Source: an uncultured Eubacterium sp. (GTDB lineage Bacteria; Bacillota; Clostridia; Lachnospirales; Lachnospiraceae). Taken from it: a DNA stretch of 23,454 bases. The notes below the pieces were generated by a model. The model saw nothing but the letters and a program-made list of their open reading frames with translations, searched no databases and was not told where the DNA came from. The position numbers and the translations under genes are program-made. The stretch's first letter is position 1, and every line of letters begins with the position of its first letter. Positions 6,426 through 14,231 of the stretch are shown here, piece after piece. The stretch covers positions 1 through 23,454 of the forward strand of contig CAJTZX010000057.1 of the NCBI GenBank assembly GCA_910584345.1, in the 5' to 3' direction.

Positions 6426-8224
6426 TGTGGCTCAATAAAAGCAAAAAGAAAGAAACAGGTGAAAAGAACTATCACTTATTCAAAAAAAGAAATATGCCGG
6501 CCATGGATCAGGATACAGATGTGACACAAGTACTCGTACCGCAGGAGCCGGAGCAGAAAAAGCCAGAGCAAATCGTACAAAAACCGGAACAGGATGTATT
6601 TGAATGTAAAAAATGCGGCGCTAAGATTTCCAAGATAGAAACAGTGGCCAATAAGTATGTATGCAAAGAATGCGGCTATTATTTCCGCATCCGTACGAAA
6701 AACCGGATTCGGATGGTTGCAGATGCCGGTACGTTTGAACCTTGGTTTGAAGAGACAAAAGAGACGAATCCGCTGAATTTTCCGGGATACGAAGAAAAAT
6801 TGGCGCAAATACAGGAAAAGACAAAGCTGAAAGAAGGCGTAACGATTGGTTATGCGCGCATTGACAATGAACCGGTTGTGATAGGCGTGTGTGATGCAAG
6901 ATTTTTAATGGGCAGTATGGGGCATGTTGTCGGTGAAAAAATAGCTTGCGCTGTTGAAAAAGCAACGGCGATGCGCCTTCCGGTTGTTTTATTCTGCTGT
7001 TCCGGCGGTGCACGTATGCAGGAGGGGATTATTTCCCTGATGCAGATGGCAAAGACATCGGCGGCTTTGAAAAAACACAGTGATACAGGACTGCTTTATA
7101 TACCGGTACTGACGGATCCTACAACTGGTGGCGTGACAGCTAGCTTTGCGATGCTGGGCGATATTATTTTGGCGGAGCCTGGTGCATTGATTGGTTTTGC
7201 GGGGCCAAGAGTCATTGAACAGACAATTGGAGAAAAATTGCCGGAAGGATTTCAGCGGGCAGAATTCCAGCTTGCACATGGATTTGTAGATGCAGTAGTA
7301 GAGCGTAAAGATCTGAAACAGACGTTGGCGCACATTTTAAAATACCATCACAGCAGCCAGAGCTTTCATGCATTTACGAAAACAGGAAGTATTACGGTTA
7401 CACCGGATGAACGATGCAGAGAGCATATGGAAAAAGCAGAGTTTAAATCCGTATGGGATAAGGTAAAAGCAGCCAGACAGGTAACCCGACCGTCTGCAAC
7501 AGATTATATTACTCGTATTTTTGACGGATTTATGGAACTTCATGGGGACAGACAGTTTCGTGACGATCCGGCAGTTGTAGGAGGCATTGCAATGCTGGAT
7601 GGACAGCCGGTTACTGTGATTGGCATTCAAAAAGGGACTTCCATCGAGGAGTGCACACAGCGTAATTTCGGTATGGCTTCGCCGGAAGGCTATCGGAAAG
7701 CTTTGCGTCTGATGCGTCAGGCAGAAAAGTTTCATCGGCCAATCATTACCTTTGTTAATACTTCGGGAGCATTTTGCGGGATGGAAGCAGAGGAGCTTGG
7801 ACAGGGAGAAGCAATTGCGCGTAATCTGTATGAAATGTCGTCCTTTAAAGTTCCGGTTATTTGTATGATGATCGGAGAAGGGGGCAGCGGCGGCGCGCTG
7901 GCTCTGGCCGTTGGCAATCAGGTATGGATGATGGAAAACGCTACGTATTCTGTACTTTCGCCGGAAGGATTTGCATCCATTTTATGGAAAGACAGCGCTC
8001 GTGCACAGGAAGCGGCCGGTGTTATGAAGATTACAGCACACGATTTATATGATTTGCATGTTGTAGAACAGGTAATACCGGAATATGGCGGCGCGGATGA
8101 AGTGACGGTAGATACAATTTCTGCTTATATGAAAAAACAGCTGAAAGAGTATTTATCTTCCCAGGCAGATAAGAGCGGAGAAGATTTTGCAAATGAGCGT
8201 TATGAACGATTCCGCAGATTTTAA
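6425..8224 (+). CDS. accDA: Fused acetyl-CoA carboxylase carboxyltransferase (beta-alpha)
   Basis: This 599-residue protein joins both carboxyltransferase subunits, which transfer CO2 from carboxybiotin to acetyl-CoA to make malonyl-CoA. Residues 1-55 are a charged, Q/P/E-rich leader. A zinc ribbon follows (Cys61, Cys64, Cys80, Cys83) and then the AccD crotonase-like domain to about 312, with the C-C-S-G-G-A-R-M-Q-E-G block at 191-201. A linker of about 25 residues leads to the AccA domain from about 336, with the E-L-H-G-D-R motif at 371-376 and the G-G-S-G-G-A segment near residue 490. The reading frame is continuous, so this is a true fusion rather than two overlapping genes. It begins on the last base of the fabZ stop codon. 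Neither the biotin carrier nor the biotin carboxylase is encoded in this window, so partners must come from elsewhere. Confidence 0.94.
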   Translation: MWLNKSKKKETGEKNYHLFKKRNMPAMDQDTDVTQVLVPQEPEQKKPEQIVQKPEQDVFECKKCGAKISKIETVANKYVCKECGYYFRIRTKNRIRMVADAGTFEPWFEETKETNPLNFPGYEEKLAQIQEKTKLKEGVTIGYARIDNEPVVIGVCDARFLMGSMGHVVGEKIACAVEKATAMRLPVVLFCCSGGARMQEGIISLMQMAKTSAALKKHSDTGLLYIPVLTDPTTGGVTASFAMLGDIILAEPGALIGFAGPRVIEQTIGEKLPEGFQRAEFQLAHGFVDAVVERKDLKQTLAHILKYHHSSQSFHAFTKTGSITVTPDERCREHMEKAEFKSVWDKVKAARQVTRPSATDYITRIFDGFMELHGDRQFRDDPAVVGGIAMLDGQPVTVIGIQKGTSIEECTQRNFGMASPEGYRKALRLMRQAEKFHRPIITFVNTSGAFCGMEAEELGQGEAIARNLYEMSSFKVPVICMMIGEGGSGGALALAVGNQVWMMENATYSVLSPEGFASILWKDSARAQEAAGVMKITAHDLYDLHVVEQVIPEYGGADEVTVDTISAYMKKQLKEYLSSQADKSGEDFANERYERFRRF

Positions 8225-8252
8225 TGGCAGTCCGATCAAGGGAGGAAAACGA

Positions 8253-9215
8253 ATGAGAGCTAGAATTGCCGGAACAGGCAGCAGTTTGCCGGATTTACGT
8301 ATCACAAATGAGGATCTTGGCAAAATCATGGACACATCCGATGAGTGGATTCGCAGCCGTACCGGAATCGGGGCAAGACATATTGCAGTAGAAGAAACGA
8401 CGACAGATATGTCTGTGGCAGCGGCAAAGCAGGCGTTAGAGCAGGCCGGCATGGAGGCAGAAGAGCTGGATTTGATTATCGCTGCAACGTTGAGTGCGGA
8501 TCGCATCCTGCCGCCATTATCTTGTGAGATCCAAAGTGCGCTTGGCGCTGTGCATGCAGCAGCCTATGATTTGTGTGCGGCCTGTTCAGGCTTTGTCTTT
8601 GCGTTAAATACCGCACAGGCGTATATTCAAAGCGGAACATATCGGAACATATTAATCGTTGGTGCAGAAACATTGTCAAAGCTGATGGACTGGTCAGACC
8701 GTTCGACTTGTGTATTATTTGGAGACGGCGCCGGAGCAGCGGTAATTACAGCGGATACAGATGGATTTTTTGCAGGAGTGCAAGGCTCAGACGGTTCCAA
8801 AGGCATGGTGCTTTCCTGCGGCGGCAGACCTGTGCAGCATCCTTTTGCCAGTCAGGAGCAGGTGGACCCATACGTCAGAATGAACGGACAGGAAGTCTAT
8901 AAATTTGCGGTTCGTACCGTACCAGCAAGTATTTGTCAGGTGTTGGAACAAGCAGAACTGGATCCGCAGGAGATATCATTATTTTTGTTACATCAGGCGA
9001 ACCTGCGTATTATAGAAGCGGTTGCCAAACGGTTAAAACAGCCAATGGAAAAGTTCCCGGTCTGTTTGGAAGAATGTGGCAATATCTCTGCTGCAAGTGT
9101 GCCGATTTTATTGGATCAGGTAAACAGGCAGGGCAGGCTGAAAAGAGGAGATAAAATTGTACTGGCCGGATTTGGTGCAGGACTGACCTGGGGAGCGATT
9201 GCGCTAAGCTGGTAA
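8253..9215 (+). CDS. fabH: 3-oxoacyl-ACP synthase III
   Basis: This 320-residue condensing enzyme starts fatty-acid synthesis by joining acyl-CoA with malonyl-ACP. The triad is visible: Cys111 in A-A-C-S-G-F, a histidine in L-L-H-Q-A-N, and asparagine in G-N-I-S-A-A-S. The last motif more often reads G-N-T-S. The S-R-T-G-I block near 35-39 and the G-D-G-A-G-A segment are also typical. The ATG at 8253 is chosen for its GGGAGG site and for matching the family's normal N-terminus; a longer frame from 8187 overlaps accDA and lacks a comparable site. In many Gram-positive fab clusters fabH is near the front; here it is the last enzyme gene, 15 nt ahead of the regulator. Confidence 0.94.
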   Translation: MRARIAGTGSSLPDLRITNEDLGKIMDTSDEWIRSRTGIGARHIAVEETTTDMSVAAAKQALEQAGMEAEELDLIIAATLSADRILPPLSCEIQSALGAVHAAAYDLCAACSGFVFALNTAQAYIQSGTYRNILIVGAETLSKLMDWSDRSTCVLFGDGAGAAVITADTDGFFAGVQGSDGSKGMVLSCGGRPVQHPFASQEQVDPYVRMNGQEVYKFAVRTVPASICQVLEQAELDPQEISLFLLHQANLRIIEAVAKRLKQPMEKFPVCLEECGNISAASVPILLDQVNRQGRLKRGDKIVLAGFGAGLTWGAIALSW

Positions 9216-9230
9216 AAGGAGCAACAGGAA

Positions 9231-9677
9231 ATGGATACGGAGCAGACATTAAACAGGCTTTTGGTACAGTTCTTTAAATACATTATGGAAATAGAAGAAA
9301 GAAAACTGATCACAGATGAATTTAAAGAGATCACATACAATGATATGCATATTATTGAAGCAATTGGTCTAAAGCAGCCAAAGAAAATGTCTGAGATTGC
9401 AAAAATTATGTCTGTGACAACAGGGACGCTTACAAAAGCAGTCAATGCGCTGGAGAAAAAGGGATATGTACAGCGTCAGCGGAGTGAGCAGGATAAGCGG
9501 GTCGTATATATGATGCTTACGGAGCAAGGCATACTGGCGTACAAACATCATGAGAGATTCCACCAGGATATGATTGCGTTTATTTTAGATCATGTGAGCG
9601 AAGCAGAAAGTCAGGTATTGCGTCAGGCGCTGGAGCGGCTGATGGGATATTTTCAGGAAAAATATGATCCGTTATAA
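9231..9677 (+). CDS. fabT: FabT-like MarR-family repressor of fatty-acid synthesis
   Basis: This 148-residue MarR-family regulator has a winged helix-turn-helix at about residues 52-95, with recognition helix S-V-T-T-G-T-L-T and the MarR wing D-K-R at 88-90. It shares a clear pattern with streptococcal FabT: an I-E-E segment near 21-23, M-H-x-I-E-x-I-G at 39-46, G-T-x-T in the recognition helix, L-E-x-K-G-Y-V, and H-x-x-F-H after the wing. FabT represses fatty-acid genes when loaded with long-chain acyl-ACP (family knowledge). Here the gene is the last of the operon it would control, 15 nt after fabH with an AAAGGAG site, and three FabT-type palindromes follow the operon promoter. Self-limiting feedback is therefore likely, but it is inferred. 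Confidence 0.87.
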   Translation: MDTEQTLNRLLVQFFKYIMEIEERKLITDEFKEITYNDMHIIEAIGLKQPKKMSEIAKIMSVTTGTLTKAVNALEKKGYVQRQRSEQDKRVVYMMLTEQGILAYKHHERFHQDMIAFILDHVSEAESQVLRQALERLMGYFQEKYDPL

Positions 9678-9685
9678 ACATTGCG

Positions 9686-9715
9686 AATGGGAGGGAGAAA
9701 GCCTTCCCATTTTTT
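9686..9715 (+). terminator. Rho-independent terminator of the fab operon
   Basis: A 10-bp stem (9686-9695 with 9702-9711, including one G-U pair) with a 6-nt loop is followed by a run of T ending at 9715. It begins 8 nt after the fabT stop codon and is the only strong terminator seen after acpP, which supports one long operon. Confidence 0.88.
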
Positions 9716-9737
9716 GATTGGTTTTAAAGAAACAGTA

Positions 9738-9766
9738 TGGAAACAGAGCCGCGGCCGTGTTATAAT
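9738..9766 (+). promoter_or_regulatory. Promoter of the GNAT gene (extended -10)
   Basis: TATAAT at 9761-9766 is preceded by TG one base away (TGTTATAAT), the extended -10 form. A weak -35 (TGGAAA, 9738-9743) lies 17 nt upstream. The start codon is 34 nt after the -10 box. Confidence 0.65.
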
Positions 9767-9800
9767 ATGGTGATACAAACAAAACAGGGAGGGATGATGT

Positions 9801-10253
9801 ATGGCCGTACAATATAAGAAGCTGACAGAAGAGGAATTAAGCACATTTATACAAATGAGAATCAGTCAATTACGGGAAGAGGGAGCTACAGAAGATATCG
9901 ATTTAAAACCTGCTTTTATGGATTATTATAAGAGGCATATGGCGGACGGTACTTTTGTATCCTGGCTGGCTGTTGACAAAGATCATATTGTAGGAACAAG
10001 CGGCATGTCTTTTGTCGAAAGACCGCCTCATTTTGGATGTCCGAATGGGAAAATCGGACTGCTTTCCAGTATGTTTACTGCCAAGGATTATCGCAGACAG
10101 GGGATTGCAAAAGAGCTGTTATCTCGTGTTGTAAAGGAAGCCAAAGAATATGGATGCAGCAGCGTTCAAATTACAGCTTCGGATATGGGAGTATTATTAT
10201 ATACAGATTTTGGTTTTGTGAAAAATGGAAACTTTATGCAGCTATCTTTATAA
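9801..10253 (+). CDS. GNAT-family N-acetyltransferase
   Basis: This 150-residue protein has the GCN5-related acetyltransferase fold. The acetyl-CoA pyrophosphate loop is R-R-Q-G-I-A at 98-103, preceded by a beta strand with L-L-S-S-M-F-T and followed by the amphipathic helix typical of motif A. The C-terminal Y-x-D-F-G-F-V-K segment matches motif B. The substrate cannot be told from sequence; small molecules, amines and protein N-termini are all possible in this family. A GGGAGGGA ribosome site and an extended -10 promoter lie upstream. The 63-nt gap to the Uma2-family gene contains no terminator, so the two may be cotranscribed. Confidence 0.85.
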   Translation: MAVQYKKLTEEELSTFIQMRISQLREEGATEDIDLKPAFMDYYKRHMADGTFVSWLAVDKDHIVGTSGMSFVERPPHFGCPNGKIGLLSSMFTAKDYRRQGIAKELLSRVVKEAKEYGCSSVQITASDMGVLLYTDFGFVKNGNFMQLSL

Positions 10254-10316
10254 TTTGCGGGAAACCCCAAATTTGACGAGCTGGGGCATGATTAGGAAAG
10301 GAAAGCAGGTGGCAGC

Positions 10317-10853
10317 GTGGATACCGTATTAAAAAAAGAAAAACCAGGCACAATAGAAGATATTTATGCATTGCCCGAGGGGAAAAGAGCCGAATTAATA
10401 GATGGACAAATTTATGATATGGCTCCGCCAGGCTGGACGCATCAAAAGATTAGCAGAAAATTACATCAGGCAATAGCAAATTATATTGATGCCAGTCATG
10501 GTGAATGTGAAGCATTAGCAGCGCCGTTTGCGGTGTTTCTCAATGCAGACGATAAAACATATTTGGAACCAGATATTAGCGTTATTTGTGATATTTCCAA
10601 GCTGGACGAAAAGGGATGCCATGGCGCGCCGGACTGGGTAATTGAAATCGTGTCTCCAAGCAGCAAACCAAGAGATTATATGAAAAAAATGTTTTTGTAT
10701 TATGCAGCAGGGGTCAGGGAATATTGGATTGTGGACCCGGAAAAAAATATGATATCCGTTTATGGATTTGAGACAAATACGGTGGAACAATATCCTTTTG
10801 ATAACGAAGTACCGGTTGGAATATTCCAGGATTTTTCTATAAAAATAGGCTGA
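10317..10853 (+). CDS. Uma2-family PD-(D/E)XK endonuclease-like protein
   Basis: This 178-residue protein belongs to the Uma2 (DUF820) family, which has a restriction-endonuclease-like PD-(D/E)XK fold. Visible marks are A-E-L-I-D-G-Q-I (25-32), P-D-I-S-V with Asp86, A-P-D-W-V-I-E-I-V-S-P-S with Glu110, the D-Y-M-K-K-M-x-L-Y-Y-A-A-G-V-R-E-Y-W helix (120-137) and the closing I-V-D-P. The predicted catalytic residues are therefore kept. The family is abundant in cyanobacteria and scattered in Firmicutes; its cellular role is not settled. The start is a GTG with a weak site (GCAGGTGG) close upstream; no better in-frame start keeps the N-terminal domain. A strong terminator follows the stop codon. 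Confidence 0.85.
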   Translation: MDTVLKKEKPGTIEDIYALPEGKRAELIDGQIYDMAPPGWTHQKISRKLHQAIANYIDASHGECEALAAPFAVFLNADDKTYLEPDISVICDISKLDEKGCHGAPDWVIEIVSPSSKPRDYMKKMFLYYAAGVREYWIVDPEKNMISVYGFETNTVEQYPFDNEVPVGIFQDFSIKIG

Positions 10854-10869
10854 ACATCGGATCAATGCA

Positions 10870-10898
10870 GGGAAGGACGCCGTCCTTCCCTTTTGTTT
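10870..10898 (+). terminator. Rho-independent terminator after the Uma2 gene
   Basis: A perfect 9-bp stem, GGGAAGGAC (10870-10878) with GTCCTTCCC (10882-10890), has a 3-nt loop and is followed by TTTTGTTT. It lies between convergent genes; the minus strand after the stem lacks a T run, so it works on the plus strand. Confidence 0.9.
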
Positions 10899-10912
10899 AG
10901 GAATGTTCCTTG

Positions 10913-11335
10913 TTATCTGTTCAACAAATCAATCGTTTTCTGATCTTTGATTCCGTTGAAAAATTTATCTAATACTTTTTGAAAAACAGCAATGTCCGGA
11001 TTGGCCTCGGAAAATAAAGTCATAGAAGATTTTAACTTCATGTCATCCGGAAATCCAAAAATCTTATTCGCGTCATTGGATTCTAACGCAAGCAGCGCTT
11101 CACTGATTTCCAACAGATGGGAACGCAGCAGGGGCTCTTCTAAATAAGCTTTCGCTTCTTCCAGATTCTGGATGGAATAATAAGCGCTGATCTCAGTCGT
11201 GCCAAGTCCCGCAATCTGCGGAAATATGTACCACATCCAGTGGCTTTGCTTGCGTCCGTTTTTGATTTCAGACAGAGCGTTTGGATAATCTCTTAAATGG
11301 GCATCAATAAAACGGTTCAAATGCAATGGTTCCAT
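10913..11335 (-). CDS. DUF1810 family protein
   Basis: This 140-residue soluble protein matches the DUF1810 family. The signature H-W-M-W-Y-I-F-P-Q lies at 32-40, preceded by the N-terminal L-x-R-F-x-x-A helix, and the later helices carry the usual L-R-x-H-L-L and K-x-x-S-S-M-T-L-F patterns. The length fits the family. The biochemical role is unknown; members are small, mostly helical cytosolic proteins found as single genes in many bacteria. A strong AGAGGAGG ribosome site precedes the ATG. It is a lone minus-strand gene, convergent with the Uma2 gene and divergent from the nucleosidase operon; I could not identify a confident promoter in the upstream spacer. Confidence 0.85.
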   Translation of the reverse strand: MEPLHLNRFIDAHLRDYPNALSEIKNGRKQSHWMWYIFPQIAGLGTTEISAYYSIQNLEEAKAYLEEPLLRSHLLEISEALLALESNDANKIFGFPDDMKLKSSMTLFSEANPDIAVFQKVLDKFFNGIKDQKTIDLLNR

Positions 11336-11448
11336 TTTAGGTTCCTCCTCTTTTTGTATGAATTTTCATTCTTGCCTATAGTTTATACGAAATTGTGTCT
11401 AAAAGCAATGGATACGGAAAAGAAAATATAGCTTTTTCGGGAAAGGAG

Positions 11449-11477
11449 TTGTAATCTGCTATTATATTTATTATAAT
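11449..11477 (+). promoter_or_regulatory. Promoter of the nucleosidase-SPL-SDR unit
   Basis: TTGTAA (11449-11454) and a perfect TATAAT (11472-11477) are separated by 17 nt. The start codon of the nucleosidase-like gene follows 48 nt after the -10 box. No further promoter of this quality is visible before 14204. Confidence 0.78.
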
Positions 11478-11525
11478 GGAGAAAAACAGGCAGCCAAAAC
11501 TATTTTTCATGGAGTAAGCACGAAT

Positions 11526-12422
11526 ATGATCTATTTATTTACAGCTCTATACTGTGAAGCACAAATCATGATCGAACAATATGGTTTGAAAAAATCGGCA
11601 GATAGTCCCCGTTTTCAGCAATTTGCAAGTGAATCCAGACAAATACTGCTTACGGTTAGCGGCGCCGGAGAGATTGCGGCAGCGGCAGCAGTCAGCAGTG
11701 TATGCACAAAATATCCGCCAAAGCAGAATGATTTTCTTGTGAATGTAGGAACCTGTGCGGGAACATCACAGAGAGATGGGATTTTTTTCATTCATAAGCT
11801 GACAGAACAAACAACCGGAAAGACGTTTTATCCGGATATGCTGTATGCACACGGGTTTCAGGAGGCGGAGCTATGCACAGTTATGAAGCCATGGAAACAT
11901 AAGGTACAGGCAGACCAAAGCAAAGACATGCCTACCTATCGTAAATGGTATGATGTAACAGAAGATGCGGATACCGGTCTGTATGATATGGAAGCTGCCT
12001 CCATATATCAGGCGGGTTTGTATTTCTTTGGTCCAGAACAGATGTTATTTTTAAAGGTCGTTTCAGATAACGGAGAGGGAGACAGGCTGTCACCGGAATT
12101 TATCAGACAACGGATGGAAACACATAGCAAAAGTATCGTTTCGTTTTTAGAACAGCTTATGGCGATTTCAAATCAGGAAGGCCATATGGAACAACAGCAA
12201 AAACAAGAGCGGCAGGAACAGTGGATATGCAAGCTTTGTGCGGATTTGCACTGTTCAAAAACGATGGAAGAATCTTTAAGACAGCATTTGCATTATGCAG
12301 CGCTGGTGGGAATAGATTATAAAAAGGCAGTGCAGGAGCTATATGAAGAAAATAAAATTCCCTGCAAAGATAAAAGAGAAGGGAAGCGGTGCTTTGAAGC
12401 GTTTAAACAGCGATTGTTTTAA
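11526..12422 (+). CDS. MTA/SAH nucleosidase-like protein with an extra C-terminal region
   Basis: This 298-residue protein's first 215 or so residues follow the nucleoside phosphorylase/MTAN fold. The three residues that matter in MTA/SAH nucleosidase have counterparts: Glu11 in the first strand region, Glu156 in D-M-E-A-A-S, and Asp181 in V-S-D-N. V-G-T-C-A-G (74-79) fits the glycine-rich core strand. This suggests hydrolysis of an adenosine-type nucleoside rather than phosphorolysis. From about residue 216 a Q/E-rich linker leads to a C-terminal region of about 65 residues with a C-x-x-C (I-C-K-L-C) and a helical basic end, not part of the normal enzyme. The gene overlaps the next, radical-SAM gene by up to 80 nt. 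Radical SAM enzymes can release 5'-deoxyadenosine, which MTAN-type enzymes can cleave, so a supporting role is plausible but unproven. Confidence 0.75.
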   Translation: MIYLFTALYCEAQIMIEQYGLKKSADSPRFQQFASESRQILLTVSGAGEIAAAAAVSSVCTKYPPKQNDFLVNVGTCAGTSQRDGIFFIHKLTEQTTGKTFYPDMLYAHGFQEAELCTVMKPWKHKVQADQSKDMPTYRKWYDVTEDADTGLYDMEAASIYQAGLYFFGPEQMLFLKVVSDNGEGDRLSPEFIRQRMETHSKSIVSFLEQLMAISNQEGHMEQQQKQERQEQWICKLCADLHCSKTMEESLRQHLHYAALVGIDYKKAVQELYEENKIPCKDKREGKRCFEAFKQRLF

Positions 12423-13422
12423 TCCTTTCTTTTCACATATTTATGTAGAAAAAAAGGTGCGGGATCATCCGCGAACGAGAAAGATACTTGAAAAATATCA
12501 GCAGGCCAGGGTGATTGAGATCGATCACTATAAAGATCTGTTCTGCAGGAGCCGGCAAAATTATACGCTCCAGCACGCTTCTCAAAAACTGATACTGGCA
12601 GAAAAAGACAATCAGATGTTATATGCGGGCGCTCCTGTTTGCCAGAGTTTTGGAAATGATAACTTTTATTATACATCATGTATGATGAATTGTATTTATG
12701 ATTGTGAATATTGTTATTTAAAAGGAATGTATCCTTCTGCCAATATTGTAATTTTTGTGAATCTGGAGGATTTTTTTGAAAGTGTGGAGCAGATGCTTAA
12801 GAGAAAGGCCTTATATTTGTGTATCTCTTACGATACGGATCTGCTGACACTGGAGCAGACAACAGGGTATGCCCAGGCATGGAGCCAGTTTGCGGCGGCA
12901 CATGCTTCCCGTTTAAAGATTGAAATACGGACAAAATGTGCGAATAAACACTTTTTTGAAAGTCAAGAGCCATTGTCAAATGTCATCTATGCTTTCACAC
13001 TGTCGCCTCAGGCGGTCGTGGAACGCTTCGAGCATTATACACCATCTTTATCAGAACGTATGGAATGTGCAGCAAAAGCTGTCAGCGCCGGATTTTTGGT
13101 ACGGCTTTGTTTTGATCCGATGATTTATGTTCCAGAATGGGAGCGGCATTATGCGAAGATGCTGGATCAGGTATTTGAGATTTTTACGGCGGATAAGCTG
13201 ACAGATGTCAGTGTGGGATCTTTCCGTATACCGCAGGATTATTTAAAGAAAATGCGCAGGCAGCAACCAGATAGTGCAGCAGCATGGTTCCCCTATCAGA
13301 TGGATCATGGATATTATCATTATCCGAAAGAATTGATGGAACAGATGGAACAGTTTCTTGTAGAGCGGTTAAAAAAGCATCTGCCTGAAAATAAAATATT
13401 TTTATGGAAGAATTCACAATAG
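12343..13422 (+). CDS. splB: Spore photoproduct lyase family radical SAM protein
   Basis: This 359-residue protein has the radical-SAM cluster motif C-x3-C-x2-C (Cys117, Cys121, Cys124), followed by Y-L. It fits the spore photoproduct lyase family, which splits the thymine dimer formed in UV-irradiated spore DNA. The preceding G-A-P-V-C-Q-S-F-G-N-x-N-F-Y-Y-T block (96-111) and a cysteine at 160 (Y-L-C-I-S-Y-D-T-D), near the place of the lyase's hydrogen-donor cysteine (Cys141 in B. subtilis), support this. Most family members in Clostridia lack direct tests, so a related activity is possible. The ATG at 12343 has GGAG five to six nt upstream but gives an 80-nt overlap with the preceding gene; a TTG at 12394 would shorten the overlap to 29 nt. 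Family similarity seems to begin near residue 31. Confidence 0.85.
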   Translation: MKKIKFPAKIKEKGSGALKRLNSDCFNPFFSHIYVEKKVRDHPRTRKILEKYQQARVIEIDHYKDLFCRSRQNYTLQHASQKLILAEKDNQMLYAGAPVCQSFGNDNFYYTSCMMNCIYDCEYCYLKGMYPSANIVIFVNLEDFFESVEQMLKRKALYLCISYDTDLLTLEQTTGYAQAWSQFAAAHASRLKIEIRTKCANKHFFESQEPLSNVIYAFTLSPQAVVERFEHYTPSLSERMECAAKAVSAGFLVRLCFDPMIYVPEWERHYAKMLDQVFEIFTADKLTDVSVGSFRIPQDYLKKMRRQQPDSAAAWFPYQMDHGYYHYPKELMEQMEQFLVERLKKHLPENKIFLWKNSQ

Positions 13423-13460
13423 ATGTCTGAATCATGTATTTTCAAAAATAGACGTCTGAA
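13419..13460 (+). repeat. Short direct repeat in the splB-SDR spacer
   Basis: ATAGATGTCTGAA (13419-13431) and ATAGACGTCTGAA (13448-13460) match at 12 of 13 positions with a 29-bp offset. The first copy includes the stop codon of the splB-like gene. The second contains the palindrome AGACGTCT. No function is evident; it may be a small local duplication. Confidence 0.5.
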
Positions 13461-13481
13461 AATAAAGAAAGCAGGTAAATC

Positions 13482-14204
13482 ATGTGCAGTACAGGTCAGG
13501 TTCGTTATGCAGCAATTGTTACAGGAGCATCTTCCGGCATAGGGCTAGCGGTCAGCAGCAAGCTTGCAGAAATGGGCTATGAAGTATTTGGTATCGGACG
13601 GAATTTTTCAGATGATACTTTGTGGCAAAAGGACGGATTTCATGCAATTGTTTGTGATCTGCTTGATACAGACAGGCTGTGCCGCTGTATTAGGGAGATA
13701 AAATCACAAAAGCAGGTGCATGTACTGGTGAATAATGCAGGCGTCGGATATTATGGACTTCATGAACAGTTAAATCCGAAAAAGATTCAGCAGCTTGTGC
13801 GTACGAATCTGGAAGCGCCGATGATTTTAACACAGCAGCTTTTGCGTGAGTTAAAGAAAAATGCAGGTTATATTATCAATATTACGTCAGTTACGGCAAG
13901 TAAGTCCAACCCGCATGGATGTGCTTATGGCGCTACGAAAGCCGGACTTGCCAGCTTTTCCGCGAGCCTGTTTGATGAGGCACGCAAATATGGAGTCAAA
14001 GTAGTATCGATTGCGCCTGATATGACAAAGACAAATTTGTATCGAAATGCAGATTTTCAGGAAGGGGATGATGAGGACTGCTATTTGCTGCCGCAAGAGG
14101 TAGCACAGGCGGTTGTATTTGCATTGGATCACAGAGAGGGGATGGTTGTTACGGACATTACGTTAAAACCGCAGCGCCATCAGATTAAGAGGGTAATAAA
14201 TTAG
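13482..14204 (+). CDS. Short-chain dehydrogenase/reductase
   Basis: This 240-residue classical SDR has T-G-A-S-S-G-I-G (14-21) for dinucleotide binding, N-N-A-G (84-87) and the catalytic set Ser136, Tyr149 and Lys153. After the first strand the loop ends G-R-N, and the acidic residue typical of NAD preference is not at that position, so NADPH is more likely. The C-terminus is short and ends in a basic segment, without the V-D-G-G of FabG-type enzymes. The substrate is unknown. It follows the splB-like gene after 59 nt with no terminator between, and from memory an SDR often accompanies that gene in Clostridia, so a linked function is possible. The ribosome site (AGCAGGT) is only fair. Confidence 0.82.
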   Translation: MCSTGQVRYAAIVTGASSGIGLAVSSKLAEMGYEVFGIGRNFSDDTLWQKDGFHAIVCDLLDTDRLCRCIREIKSQKQVHVLVNNAGVGYYGLHEQLNPKKIQQLVRTNLEAPMILTQQLLRELKKNAGYIINITSVTASKSNPHGCAYGATKAGLASFSASLFDEARKYGVKVVSIAPDMTKTNLYRNADFQEGDDEDCYLLPQEVAQAVVFALDHREGMVVTDITLKPQRHQIKRVIN

Positions 14205-14231
14205 CCCATGGTCAGGGGAGGGGTTGGCATC

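Noticed and set aside
10263..10290. Hairpin CCCCA...TGGGG as a terminator between the GNAT and Uma2 genes
   Set aside because: The stem is short, the loop long and no T run follows.
11341..11420. Promoter for the DUF1810 gene on the minus strand
   Set aside because: Several TATA-like strings exist but none has a -35 at proper spacing, so no position is claimed.
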